DNA of 5,648 nt from JAAFIP01 sp043728315 (GCA_043728315.1 JAYTMT010000213.1:1-5648), one strand, 5' to 3'; positions 1 to 5,648 are shown, counted from the stretch's first letter. Notes: generated by a model from the letters alone, not told the origin. Numbers and translations: made by a program.

Positions 1-208
1 GGCGGTGCACAGCGCCGCCATAAGCTGCGCAGTGCTGTACCACATGCGCCAAAGCAGCCAAACCGTCCGGGGTTGTAGTCTGCGTCTGGAAATTTGTGCT
101 TAGTCATGGGCTGCAGCTTCAATTGGTGGGCCGTTGTGTGGCGAATTTCGTAGAGAATAGATGCCTGTTCCTTTTTTTGTCAACCCCACAATTTATAAGC
201 GAGTGACC
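1..208. other. Left-edge region without an assignable gene
   Basis: No gene can be supported here. Leftward, all three frames are open over roughly bases 1-100. The frame with an ATG (CAT at 105-107) gives an odd Cys/Arg-rich peptide. Another frame, open leftward from 103, reads more like a real protein (…GLAALAHVVQHCAAYGG…), but its only start-like codon is a TTG at 59-61 without a ribosome binding site. Rightward frames stop by about base 104. It may contain the 5' part of a leftward gene cut by the window, or eroded coding sequence. The last 50 bases or so must hold the SDR leader; I see no convincing sigma70 promoter in it. Confidence 0.3.
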
Positions 209-973
209 ATGACCCCAACCCCCAGCACCCCCCGCGTAGCCATCATCACTGGAGCCGGCAGCGGTGTGGGCCGCGCCACCGTACTTGCCCATCTGGCAGC
301 AGGCTGGTGTGTAGCGCTGGCAGGCCGAAGAGCAGATGCTTTAGAAGAAGCCATTGCGGCCTCTGGCGCGCCAGAGCGGGCGCTGGCCGTGCCCACCGAC
401 GTGGGCGACCCCGCATCGGTCAAAGCCCTGTTTGCCGCCACCACGGCCCGCTTTGGCCGGGTTGACATGGTTTTTAACAACGCAGGCGTGAGCCCCAAAG
501 CCGCGTCACTGGAAGACTTGGAGTTTGAATCGTGGAAAAGCGTGGTCGATACCAACCTCACGGGCGTGTTTTTGTGTATCCAAGAAGCCTTTCGCACCAT
601 GAAAGTCCAAACCCCCATGGGTGGACGCATCATCAACAACGGCTCGATTTCGGCCTATGCCCCACGCCCCAACTCCATAGCCTACACGGCCACCAAACAC
701 GCCGTGACTGGCATGACCAAAACCGCCGCGCTGGATGGCCGCAAATACAACATAGCGGTGGGGCAAATCGACATTGGCAACGCCGCCACCGAAATGGCCA
801 TGAAAATGGCCAAAGGCGTGCCGCAGGCCAATGGCGAGATCGCCATAGAGCCGCTGATGGACGTGAACGTGGTGGGCCAGTCGGTGCTGTACATGGCCAG
901 CCTGCCGCCCGAGGCCAATGTGTTGTTTCACACCGTGATGGCTACCAAGATGCCTTTTGTGGGGCGTGGTTGA
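209..973 (+). CDS. Classical short-chain dehydrogenase/reductase (SDR), NAD(P)-dependent
   Basis: A cytoplasmic Rossmann-fold oxidoreductase of 254 residues, the usual size for classical SDRs. Visible motifs are the nucleotide-binding TGAGSGVG (residues 14-21), GRR after the second strand (39-41), D64 for the adenine pocket, NNAG (90-93), N116, catalytic S146, and Y159-x3-K163. The complete Asn-Ser-Tyr-Lys set argues for an active enzyme. The basic GRR suggests a preference for NADP(H); this is inference. The substrate cannot be told: the family covers keto/hydroxy interconversion of acyl, sugar, steroid and many other compounds. The usual PG loop after the active site is replaced by IDIGNAATEM (187-196). 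An upstream in-frame ATG at 161 would add 16 residues (MPVPFFVNPTIYKRVT) outside the family pattern. ATG 209 is preferred because the Rossmann strand then begins at about residue 9 and a weak AGCGAG lies just upstream. No GC-rich terminator follows. Confidence 0.93.
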   Translation: MTPTPSTPRVAIITGAGSGVGRATVLAHLAAGWCVALAGRRADALEEAIAASGAPERALAVPTDVGDPASVKALFAATTARFGRVDMVFNNAGVSPKAASLEDLEFESWKSVVDTNLTGVFLCIQEAFRTMKVQTPMGGRIINNGSISAYAPRPNSIAYTATKHAVTGMTKTAALDGRKYNIAVGQIDIGNAATEMAMKMAKGVPQANGEIAIEPLMDVNVVGQSVLYMASLPPEANVLFHTVMATKMPFVGRG

Positions 974-1109
974 TAGAAAATAGTTTTAAATTGAATTTTT
1001 ATGGTTTTTTATGGCAATGTCAGCGTCATATGGTCATAGTTCACTATTAATACAGTAGCAGTTACAAACTTTTTAATTCACACTTTGCCACTGTGCTAGG
1101 CTCTTACCC
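974..1109 (+). promoter_or_regulatory. AT-rich leader region of the YjbH-type gene
   Basis: This 136-base gap is AT-rich against two GC-rich genes. It contains the left copy of the 23-bp repeat (1015-1037), followed seven bases later by TATTAA (1045-1050), a possible -10. The matching -35 position falls inside the repeat and is not consensus, as expected for a promoter needing an activator. A weak AGG (1098-1100) before ATG 1110 may be the ribosome binding site. The promoter is inferred; no consensus -35/-10 pair was found. Confidence 0.4.
1015..1037 (+). repeat. 23-bp inverted repeat, left copy (three GTCA boxes)
   Basis: A perfect 23-base match, in reverse complement, to 4133-4155. On this strand it reads GTCA-N2-GTCA-N4-GTCA (boxes at 1019-1022, 1025-1028 and 1033-1036). 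After six non-matching bases both copies continue with CTAT (here 1044-1047) at identical spacing. The match breaks immediately on the outer side. The exact repeat is seen in the sequence; its role as operator or element end is inference. Confidence 0.85.
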
Positions 1110-3188
1110 ATGAAATACCAAAAACCATTGCGCACTACTCTGTCTGCCATTGCATGGGCAGCACTCGCTGCCAACACTGCGCATGCGCAAAGCACTGGCG
1201 TTACCACCCAAGGCGCTACTGGCGGCTTGGTCATACCGTCGGCAGCGGTGCTGCCTGAGGGCAGTGTGGCACTCACCGCAGGCAACTACATGGAGTCTTT
1301 GATTGGGCCCTACTCCAAGCGCCAAAACTACAGCATGGGTGTGGGTTTGCTGCCAAATTTTGAGCTTTTTGGGCGCTTTGCCGAATACCAAAACCCCCTG
1401 CCTAACTCCACGCTCAACAACGGCCCGCGTGACATTTCGGCCAACGTCAAATACAAGTTGCCCGAATTTTGGCGCGGCGCGCCTGCACTGGCAGTGGGAG
1501 CTACTGATTTTGCAGGCGGTGCCGTGTACTTTAAATCTGCATACGCGGTAGCAAGCGACCAGATTGGCAATCTAAATTGGAGCCTAGGCTACGCCAAAGG
1601 CACTGGCCGGGGCGGCATACCAGCCAACCGCACCTTCAATGGCGTGTTTGCAGGCGGCGAATACCGCTTGGGTGAGACCGGCCTGTCCGCCTTGGCCGAG
1701 TACGACGGCAAAACCAAGCACGCAGGCCTGCGCTACGTGAGCCAACCGATTGCCATGCTGGGAGACACCCAGCTAGGCGGCACAGTGCAAACCACATCGG
1801 GCGCAGTCAACACCTTAGCCCAAAAAGTTGACCGAGCCAGCTTCTCGCTTACCATGATGATCCCCTTGGAGCGCATGGCCCAAAAACCCGCCAAATACCG
1901 CCCCGAAACTCCTCTGGCATTGATAGACGCAGCCCCCAGCGCCATGGTGGCCACCACGGCCGACCGCTTGGGCAGCCTGCAGCGCGCCCTCACCGAAGCT
2001 GGCCTAGAGCGCGTGCGCGTAGGCATGCAAGGCAGCACCCTCATAGCCGAATACGAAAACTACCGCTACGGCCAAAACGAAGCCGATGCATTAGGTATTG
2101 TGCTGGGTTTAGCAGCAGAATTCGCCCCCAAAGACACCCAGCGTGTGCAAGCCATCACCCTTAAAGCAGGGCTTGCGGGCTATGCCACATCCGTAGAAGT
2201 ACTGGCATTCAGGCGCTTCTTGCGCGATGCCATGGCAGGCGGCGCGCGCAACACATTAAACGTGGAGCGCGCCCCCAGTACCGACAACGTGACTTGGCAC
2301 ACCGCCCAGTCCAGCACCCGCAACCTAGCCCGCCTTGAAATCAAGCCCGACCTCGCCCTTACAGTTGGCACAGATTTAGCCGCATTCGACTATTCCCTAG
2401 CTGCCAACACCCAAAGCATCATCCCCCTGTGGAAGGGCGCAGAGCTCTACACCAGCCACATCCGCAATCTGTCAAACTCAGCCAATATGGACCCGGGCCA
2501 AGGCTTTGCCAGTTTTCGCCAGCGCCCAGGTTTTAAAACTATTGCCTTGCACCAGTCCGTGTGGCTTGGCCGACACGTATTTGCCAACGCAGGCATTGGC
2601 CGGTTTAACCACGACACCAATGGCGTGCAAGCCGAGGCCAGCGCCTTTGTGCCCAACCGCGACGATGTGCTGCGCATCAAAGCAGCCAAATACACCCTCA
2701 AATCCTTCCAAACCAGCGCGCAGGCTGCCCCCCTGTCGGCCACCTACCGCTACGTGCACTCCCCCAGCCTGTGGCTAGAAGCAGGAGCGCAGCGCTACTC
2801 AGATGGCACTAGCGGCCCATCGGTGGTGCTCACCCGCTGGTTTGGCGACGTGGCCATGCACCTGCACTACCGCAAAGGCGGTGTGGCACAGTTTGCTGGT
2901 CTGGAAATGTCCATACCGCTTACCCCCCGCAAAGGCTACGAGGCAGCCGGCATCAGCCTAGGCGGTACACCACAATTCACCCGAGGCATTCGCACCCGCA
3001 TAGCTGACTCTGGCAGCGGCGGATACAACACGGTAGACTCAAACGCCGTGCGCGATTTCGCCCTAGACTACAACGCCGAGCAACGCCAGCTCAACCTAGG
3101 CCGCCAAGGCTTGGCCTACATGGCTGGCCAGCTTGACCGCATGCGCGAATCTTTTTACCTACATGCGGCAACCCTAGCCCCACAATAA
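1110..3188 (+). CDS. YjbH/GfcD-type outer-membrane beta-barrel protein
   Basis: A 692-residue exported protein, close to the length of E. coli YjbH (about 700). Residues 1-26 form a signal peptide: basic start, Ala-rich core, cleavage AHA|QS. Residues 27 to about 265 match the YjbH family opening: TG…T.GA.G…PSA near the start, PYSKRQN, LPNFELFGRFAEY, then a DISANVKYKLPE segment, the AVGATDF and YFKSAYAVAS motifs, a GYAKG…GVFAGGEY run and LAEYDGK. Alternating residues suggest beta strands. About 285-375 looks like a soluble alpha/beta periplasmic insert (LGSLQRALTEAGLERVRV). The rest, to 692, is again strand-rich, so a two-barrel layout is plausible. Family members act with exopolysaccharide or group 4 capsule export systems; the exact role is not settled. 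No partner genes (yjbE/F/G or gfcA/B/C/E-like) lie nearby. The start is set by the signal peptide; the ribosome site is weak. Confidence 0.8.
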   Translation: MKYQKPLRTTLSAIAWAALAANTAHAQSTGVTTQGATGGLVIPSAAVLPEGSVALTAGNYMESLIGPYSKRQNYSMGVGLLPNFELFGRFAEYQNPLPNSTLNNGPRDISANVKYKLPEFWRGAPALAVGATDFAGGAVYFKSAYAVASDQIGNLNWSLGYAKGTGRGGIPANRTFNGVFAGGEYRLGETGLSALAEYDGKTKHAGLRYVSQPIAMLGDTQLGGTVQTTSGAVNTLAQKVDRASFSLTMMIPLERMAQKPAKYRPETPLALIDAAPSAMVATTADRLGSLQRALTEAGLERVRVGMQGSTLIAEYENYRYGQNEADALGIVLGLAAEFAPKDTQRVQAITLKAGLAGYATSVEVLAFRRFLRDAMAGGARNTLNVERAPSTDNVTWHTAQSSTRNLARLEIKPDLALTVGTDLAAFDYSLAANTQSIIPLWKGAELYTSHIRNLSNSANMDPGQGFASFRQRPGFKTIALHQSVWLGRHVFANAGIGRFNHDTNGVQAEASAFVPNRDDVLRIKAAKYTLKSFQTSAQAAPLSATYRYVHSPSLWLEAGAQRYSDGTSGPSVVLTRWFGDVAMHLHYRKGGVAQFAGLEMSIPLTPRKGYEAAGISLGGTPQFTRGIRTRIADSGSGGYNTVDSNAVRDFALDYNAEQRQLNLGRQGLAYMAGQLDRMRESFYLHAATLAPQ

Positions 3189-3229
3189 ACGACCAATACA
3201 GCCCCTAAGCAAAAAAACTTTGGATTGTT

Positions 3230-3243
3230 ACGATTTAAATCGT
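3230..3243. promoter_or_regulatory. Perfect 14-bp palindrome ACGATTTAAATCGT, candidate operator
   Basis: Self-complementary with no mismatch. It is centred about 40 bases upstream of the -35 box of the lipoprotein promoter, a position typical of an activator or dimeric regulator site. There is no loop and no T-tract, so it is not a terminator. The regulator is unknown. Confidence 0.45.
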
Positions 3244-3274
3244 GCCAGTTTGCCTAAAAAGCCACATAATACGG

Positions 3275-3303
3275 TTTACATGCTACGCTTACGCTAGTAG
3301 AAT
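3275..3303 (+). promoter_or_regulatory. Sigma70 promoter for the lipoprotein gene
   Basis: TTTACA (3275-3280, five of six to TTGACA), exactly 17 bases, then TAGAAT (3298-3303, five of six to TATAAT). Transcription should begin near 3310, giving a leader of about 50 bases. This rules against the ATG at 3307 as start, because it would sit at or before the transcript's 5' end. Confidence 0.75.
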
Positions 3304-3347
3304 TTTATGGTGGTGTGCTTGATTCACATTTGTTTAAAAACTTTTTC

Positions 3348-3353
3348 AAGGGG
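3348..3353 (+). promoter_or_regulatory. Ribosome binding site AAGGGG fixing the start at 3361
   Basis: A strong Shine-Dalgarno-like AAGGGG, seven bases before ATG 3361. It selects this ATG, which begins a textbook lipoprotein signal, over the upstream in-frame ATG at 3307. Confidence 0.75.
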
Positions 3354-3360
3354 TATTGTT

Positions 3361-3993
3361 ATGAAATCTTCAGCAAAATGGGCAGTTGCGCTGTCAGTTA
3401 CCGCAGCCGCGGTCTTGGCCGCTTGCGGCGGTGGTGGTGGGTTGGATGTGAAAGATACGTCAACAAAAGGTACTTCTTCACCAACAACAATACCCACTAG
3501 CACGGCATTAGTCAATTCTATTGCTGGCACAACTCCAATTACTTTCAGCGCTGGCGTACCAGAATTAGGCACGACTGGCAAAACAGACATGGTGATTACC
3601 GCAGCTGCAACTGCTGGTGGCGATCCATCCATGACAGTTACAGATGGCGCTGAAGTATTCAATGCTGACTTCTTGATTGGCTCGATCACCTACACAAGAT
3701 TTTGCCAAGCAACAGTCAGATTTGTGACGAAGTTCGGTCTACCTGCAGTGATTCGTCTCGGTGATTCTTGCTACACATTCCCGGTATTTAGCCGCCCCAG
3801 AATTCCAACATTTAACATCGTAGTTCCTCAGATTTCAATAGGTACGAGCTTTACACCAATCCAAATTCAAATTGGCAACACCATTTCAACACCAGTGAAT
3901 AAAACGCTCACTCTCAGTGTGACCGGTGGTTTAACAATCAACAATACGCCTGTCGCTACCCTCACAGTGGCTCCTATTACTGGTGGCTTCTGA
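3361..3993 (+). CDS. Exported lipoprotein of unknown family
   Basis: A 210-residue protein with a lipoprotein signal: basic MKSSAK, an Ala/Val-rich core, and lipobox L19-A-A-C22, so the mature form starts at lipidated Cys22. Gly23-27 and a Thr/Ser/Pro-rich stretch to about residue 50 look like a flexible tether. There is no Asp at +2, so sorting to the outer membrane is expected by the enterobacterial rule. The remainder is rich in Thr, Ile, Val and Gly in strand-like alternation, suggesting a beta-sandwich. C115 and C137 could form a disulfide. I do not recognise the family. It is as long as YjbF, the lipoprotein usually found beside YjbH, but shows no resemblance to it. Its base composition is lower in GC than its neighbours (24 G/C of 60 bases at 3841-3900 against 40 of 60 at 2221-2280). 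Strong promoter, ribosome site and terminator suggest substantial, independent expression. Confidence 0.82.
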   Translation: MKSSAKWAVALSVTAAAVLAACGGGGGLDVKDTSTKGTSSPTTIPTSTALVNSIAGTTPITFSAGVPELGTTGKTDMVITAAATAGGDPSMTVTDGAEVFNADFLIGSITYTRFCQATVRFVTKFGLPAVIRLGDSCYTFPVFSRPRIPTFNIVVPQISIGTSFTPIQIQIGNTISTPVNKTLTLSVTGGLTINNTPVATLTVAPITGGF

Positions 3994-4018
3994 TACTTGT
4001 TACCAGTTCTATTGTTAC

Positions 4019-4044
4019 AAAGCCCAGCTCGCTGGGCTTTTTTT
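4019..4044 (+). terminator. Intrinsic terminator after the lipoprotein gene
   Basis: AAAGCCCAG (4019-4027) pairs with CTGGGCTTT (4032-4040) around a four-base loop, and the T-run continues to 4044 (seven Ts from 4038). It lies 25 bases after the stop codon. On the opposite strand the same stem ends in only three Us, so leftward termination would be weaker. Confidence 0.93.
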
Positions 4045-4496
4045 ATGGGCGCAGTATATGCAACAACACAGCCTGATTGGCCGACAATACACCGATATAC
4101 ACACCCGAAAACTCATAAATACATAGCAGCACATGACCATATGACGCTGACATTGGGCTTAAAATTCTTAAAAAATGGTTTTTACGCCGCCCTATACGTC
4201 AAACCACGTTTTCTGCAATCATTAGCTTCTGACATTGAGTCGCTAGGTTTGTGTGCAGGTATTCACCCTAAGTCACATTTGGGTCTTTACCGCACTGCAT
4301 CTAAGCGTTTCCCATTTTTTCGATCTATTACCAACATGATTGTGCTACTGCTACCGTTGCAGAAGTGATTTATGCAAAGCGCCATCCAAAAACTGTTCGC
4401 AGGGTACTAGCGGATCGAAGCCGGGTGGTGCAAATTATCAAAAAATTGCATCATGTATCCTTGTTTAGTTGTCAGGCGATAAGGAATATGCAAGGA
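4045..4496. other. AT-rich intergenic region without a convincing gene
   Basis: 452 bases between a rightward terminator and the stop codon of the leftward tctC-type gene. A plus-strand frame is open from 3997 to 4368, but its start lies before the terminator hairpin. From 4141 onward it reads MTLTLGLKFLKNGF… with no ribosome site and no recognisable domain. A second frame, open from 4305, reads …TVAEVIYAKRHPKTVRRVLADRSRV…, protein-like but with only a GTG (4365) as a possible start, and it runs into antisense of tctC. This could be remains of a decayed gene or plain spacer. The right copy of the 23-bp repeat lies inside. Confidence 0.5.
4133..4155 (-). repeat. 23-bp inverted repeat, right copy
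   Basis: Reverse complement of 1015-1037 with no mismatch. Read leftward it shows the same three GTCA boxes, then six differing bases, then CTAT (4126-4123) and a -10-like TATGTA (4125-4120) at the spacing seen in the left copy. The two copies span 3141 bp and enclose exactly the YjbH-type and lipoprotein genes. The outer flanks (TATGG on the left, GGCTT on the right) are not an obvious target-site duplication. Confidence 0.85.
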
Positions 4497-5489
4497 TCAC
4501 TGCCGCTCAATCTTCGCCCGCTCAATCACACCTGCCCAGCGCTTGGTCTCGGTGGCCAGCAGCTGCGCTGCTTCCTCGGGGGTGCTGCCTTGGGCATTGA
4601 GCTGCAGGTCTGACAAACGCTTGCGCACATCAGGTAGAGCCAGTACGGTTTGCAGCTCTTTGTTGAGCCTTGCCACTACCTCACGCGAGGTTTTGGCGGG
4701 CACGGCTATGCCGTTCCATGAAGTGACGTTAAAACTGGCCAGCGCGCCGCCGCTCTCGCGCACGGTAGGCACATCGGGCAAATTGGCCGAGCGGCGCTCG
4801 CCCAGCAGGGCAATGGGGCGCAGGGCTTTGCTGCTTATTTGCGGCATGAGAGGCCCTAGGATTTCCACCATGGCATCAATCTCGCCGCCGCGCAGGGCGT
4901 TGATCACGGGCGGTGTGCCGTTGAATGGCACGGTTTGAAACTCTATGCCTGCGCTGGCACCAAAGAGCTCAGCGGCCAGATTTTGCGTAGTGCCTTTTTG
5001 CGGTGTGCCAATGTTGAGCTTGCCCGGGTTGGCGCGGGCATAGGTCAAGAGCTCGGCAAGTGATTTGAAGCGCCCCGCTTCACTCACGGCAATCACCAGA
5101 TCAAAACTGGCCAGCTTGGACACTGGCGCAAAATCGCGCTGGGTGTCAAACGGCAGCTGCTTAAACAGCGCGGCACTCACCGCGGTGCCGCTAGAGATCA
5201 GCAGCAGGGTGTGACCATCGGCATCGGCTCTGGCCACGGCCTCGCCTGCCACTATGCCGCCTGCGCTGGGTTTGTTTTCTACCACCACAGGCTGGCCGAG
5301 CGCCTCGGCCAGCTTTTGGCCCACCGTGCGCGCCGTGATATCGGCCGCGCCGCCTGCGGCGTTGGGCACCACGATTTTGAGGGCTTTGGTGGGGAAGGTT
5401 TGGGCATGCGAAGCGAATGGGCTTAGCAGAGCGCCAAGGCTGAGAGTAATGGTCAAAAGAGTGAAAAAGCTTGCGCGTGAGGTGTTCAT
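4497..5489 (-). CDS. TctC/Bug-family periplasmic solute-binding protein
   Basis: A 330-residue extracytoplasmic receptor, the usual size for the Bug (TctC-like) family. These bind carboxylates and related small molecules in the periplasm, either for tripartite tricarboxylate transporters or as sensing receptors. Residues 1-29 are a signal peptide cut at SHA|QTF. Family marks in order are KIVVPNAAGGAADITAR (38-54), VENKPSAGG (70-78), the DGHTLL strand (91-96), PFDTQRDFAPV (113-123), PGKLNIGTPQKGTTQNLAAE (155-174), then VPFNGTPPVINALRGGEID and the C-terminal SWNGIAVPAKT and LPDVRKRL segments. No TctA or TctB membrane subunit is in the window, which is common for orphan Bug genes in Burkholderiales. 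The ligand cannot be predicted. Only about 24 bases separate the start from a candidate IS66 end, and the ribosome site is weak (GGGTAA). No clear terminator follows the stop. Confidence 0.93.
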   Translation of the reverse strand: MNTSRASFFTLLTITLSLGALLSPFASHAQTFPTKALKIVVPNAAGGAADITARTVGQKLAEALGQPVVVENKPSAGGIVAGEAVARADADGHTLLLISSGTAVSAALFKQLPFDTQRDFAPVSKLASFDLVIAVSEAGRFKSLAELLTYARANPGKLNIGTPQKGTTQNLAAELFGASAGIEFQTVPFNGTPPVINALRGGEIDAMVEILGPLMPQISSKALRPIALLGERRSANLPDVPTVRESGGALASFNVTSWNGIAVPAKTSREVVARLNKELQTVLALPDVRKRLSDLQLNAQGSTPEEAAQLLATETKRWAGVIERAKIERQ

Positions 5490-5544
5490 GGTTATTACCC
5501 AGTTTAAAGTTTCGTAACTACTCAGCCCCCACCCAAACTAATCA

Positions 5545-5572
5545 CGTATAGCTATCAAATAATGAGCGACAA
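5545..5572 (-). promoter_or_regulatory. Possible outward-facing promoter from the IS end toward tctC
   Basis: On the minus strand TTGTCG (5572-5567), a 16-base spacer, then TATACG (5550-5545): four of six matches in each box. Transcription would start near 5538 and reach the tctC-type ATG after about 48 bases. The match is moderate and may be chance. Confidence 0.3.
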
Positions 5573-5580
5573 TCGCATCC

Positions 5581-5648
5581 ATGCAAGATCTGCCAAACCT
5601 CAATGAACTCAGCGATGGGCAAAAAGACCAACTGATCCGCAGTCTGTG
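5581..5648 (+). CDS. IS66-family transposase, N-terminal fragment (cut by window edge)
   Basis: The frame reads MQDLPNLNELSDGQKDQLIR-SL and continues off the window. Many IS66-type TnpC proteins begin this way: a short leader, then 'Leu-Ser-x-x-Gln-Lys-Asp-x-Leu-Ile-x-x-Leu', followed by a coiled coil and a 'PPKTPxNSSxPPS' segment that would lie beyond the edge. No clear ribosome site precedes the ATG; AGCGAC (5565-5570) is at best weak. The evidence is only 22 residues, so another Gln/Asp-rich helical N-terminus is possible. The GTAA-type end just upstream adds support. Confidence 0.55.
   Translation, partial: MQDLPNLNELSDGQKDQLIRSL

Larger units (their letters stand above)
3189..3360 (+). 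other. Intergenic region between the YjbH-type gene and the lipoprotein gene
   Basis: 172 bases with no gene. In order it holds a perfect palindrome (3230-3243), a near-consensus sigma70 promoter (3275-3303) whose spacer contains the tandem hexamer TACGCT-TACGCT (3284-3295), and a strong ribosome binding site (3348-3353). I see no GC-rich hairpin with a T-tract behind the YjbH-type gene, so some read-through into the lipoprotein gene is possible. Confidence 0.7.
5514..5648 (+). mobile_element. Candidate left end of an IS66-family insertion sequence (runs off the window)
   Basis: GTAA at 5514, opening GTAACTACTCAGCCCCC, fits the GTAA ends described for IS66-family elements. It lies 67 bases before a reading frame whose N-terminus resembles IS66 TnpC transposases. 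The transposase gene follows the end directly, with no tnpA/tnpB in front, as in single-gene members of the family. The right end, inverted partner repeat and target duplication are outside the window, so the exact boundary is an inference. Confidence 0.5.

Noticed and set aside
161..208. Upstream ATG giving the SDR a 16-residue extension
   Set aside because: The added residues do not fit the SDR N-terminus, while ATG 209 places the cofactor-binding strand at the normal position. It is not fully excluded, since AGAG lies near ATG 161.
193..931. Long minus-strand open frames across the SDR gene
   Set aside because: They are shadows of GC-rich coding sequence; the plus frame carries all the SDR motifs.
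1178..1189. 12-bp palindrome TGCGCATGCGCA
   Set aside because: It lies inside the signal-peptide codons of the YjbH-type gene and is explained by coding in GC-rich DNA.
3307..3360. Upstream ATG of the lipoprotein frame
   Set aside because: It sits at the predicted transcription start, has no ribosome site and would place extra residues before a perfect lipoprotein signal; ATG 3361 has AAGGGG at ideal spacing.
1015..4155. Complete composite transposon with the 23-bp repeats as ends
   Set aside because: No transposase or integrase lies between the repeats and no direct target duplication flanks them; kept only as one possible reading.
3997..4368. 123-residue open frame after the lipoprotein gene
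   Set aside because: It begins four bases after the lipoprotein stop and reads straight through a strong terminator; no family resemblance or ribosome site.
4455..4497. ATCCTTG/CAAGGAT inverted repeat as a terminator for the tctC-type gene
   Set aside because: Only seven pairs around a 29-base loop, no T-tract, and it overlaps the stop codon.
4365..4613. 82-residue frame starting at GTG
   Set aside because: Its second half is antisense to the well-supported tctC-type gene, with no initiation signal; only the part before 4497 is kept as a possible gene remnant.

Overview
The window looks like chromosomal DNA from a betaproteobacterium, probably Burkholderiales and plausibly Comamonadaceae. 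The grounds are the moderately high-GC, C-rich coding sequence, a stand-alone Bug/TctC-type periplasmic binding protein (a family greatly expanded in that order) and the codon style. This is inferred from gene content; no rRNA or marker gene is present.

Layout. Bases 1-208 hold no assignable gene. A classical short-chain dehydrogenase/reductase (SDR) gene lies at 209-973 (+). After a 136-base AT-rich gap comes a 692-residue YjbH/GfcD-type outer-membrane beta-barrel protein gene at 1110-3188 (+). A 172-base gap follows with a near-consensus sigma70 promoter and a perfect 14-bp palindrome. It leads into a 210-residue lipoprotein gene of unknown family (3361-3993, +), which ends in a strong intrinsic terminator (4019-4044). 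Bases 4045-4496 are AT-rich with no convincing gene. A leftward gene for a TctC/Bug solute-binding protein occupies 4497-5489 (-). The right edge carries what looks like one end of an IS66-family insertion sequence, including the first codons of its transposase (from 5581, +).

How the genes relate. The YjbH-type protein and the lipoprotein are both predicted envelope proteins, in the same direction, but each appears to have its own promoter region, so they are neighbours rather than a tight operon. YjbH relatives in enterobacteria act in secretion or assembly of exopolysaccharide or group 4 capsule; none of the other genes of those systems is visible here. The SDR and TctC genes show no clear functional link to them.

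Most notable structure. A 23-bp sequence occurs twice in inverted orientation, at 1015-1037 and 4133-4155, bracketing exactly the two envelope genes. It contains three spaced GTCA boxes, and a TAT-rich -10-like element follows at the same distance in both copies. It may be a regulator-dependent promoter element or the ends of an inserted module. The second point of interest is the candidate IS66 end only 24 bp from the tctC start codon, with a possible outward-facing promoter.
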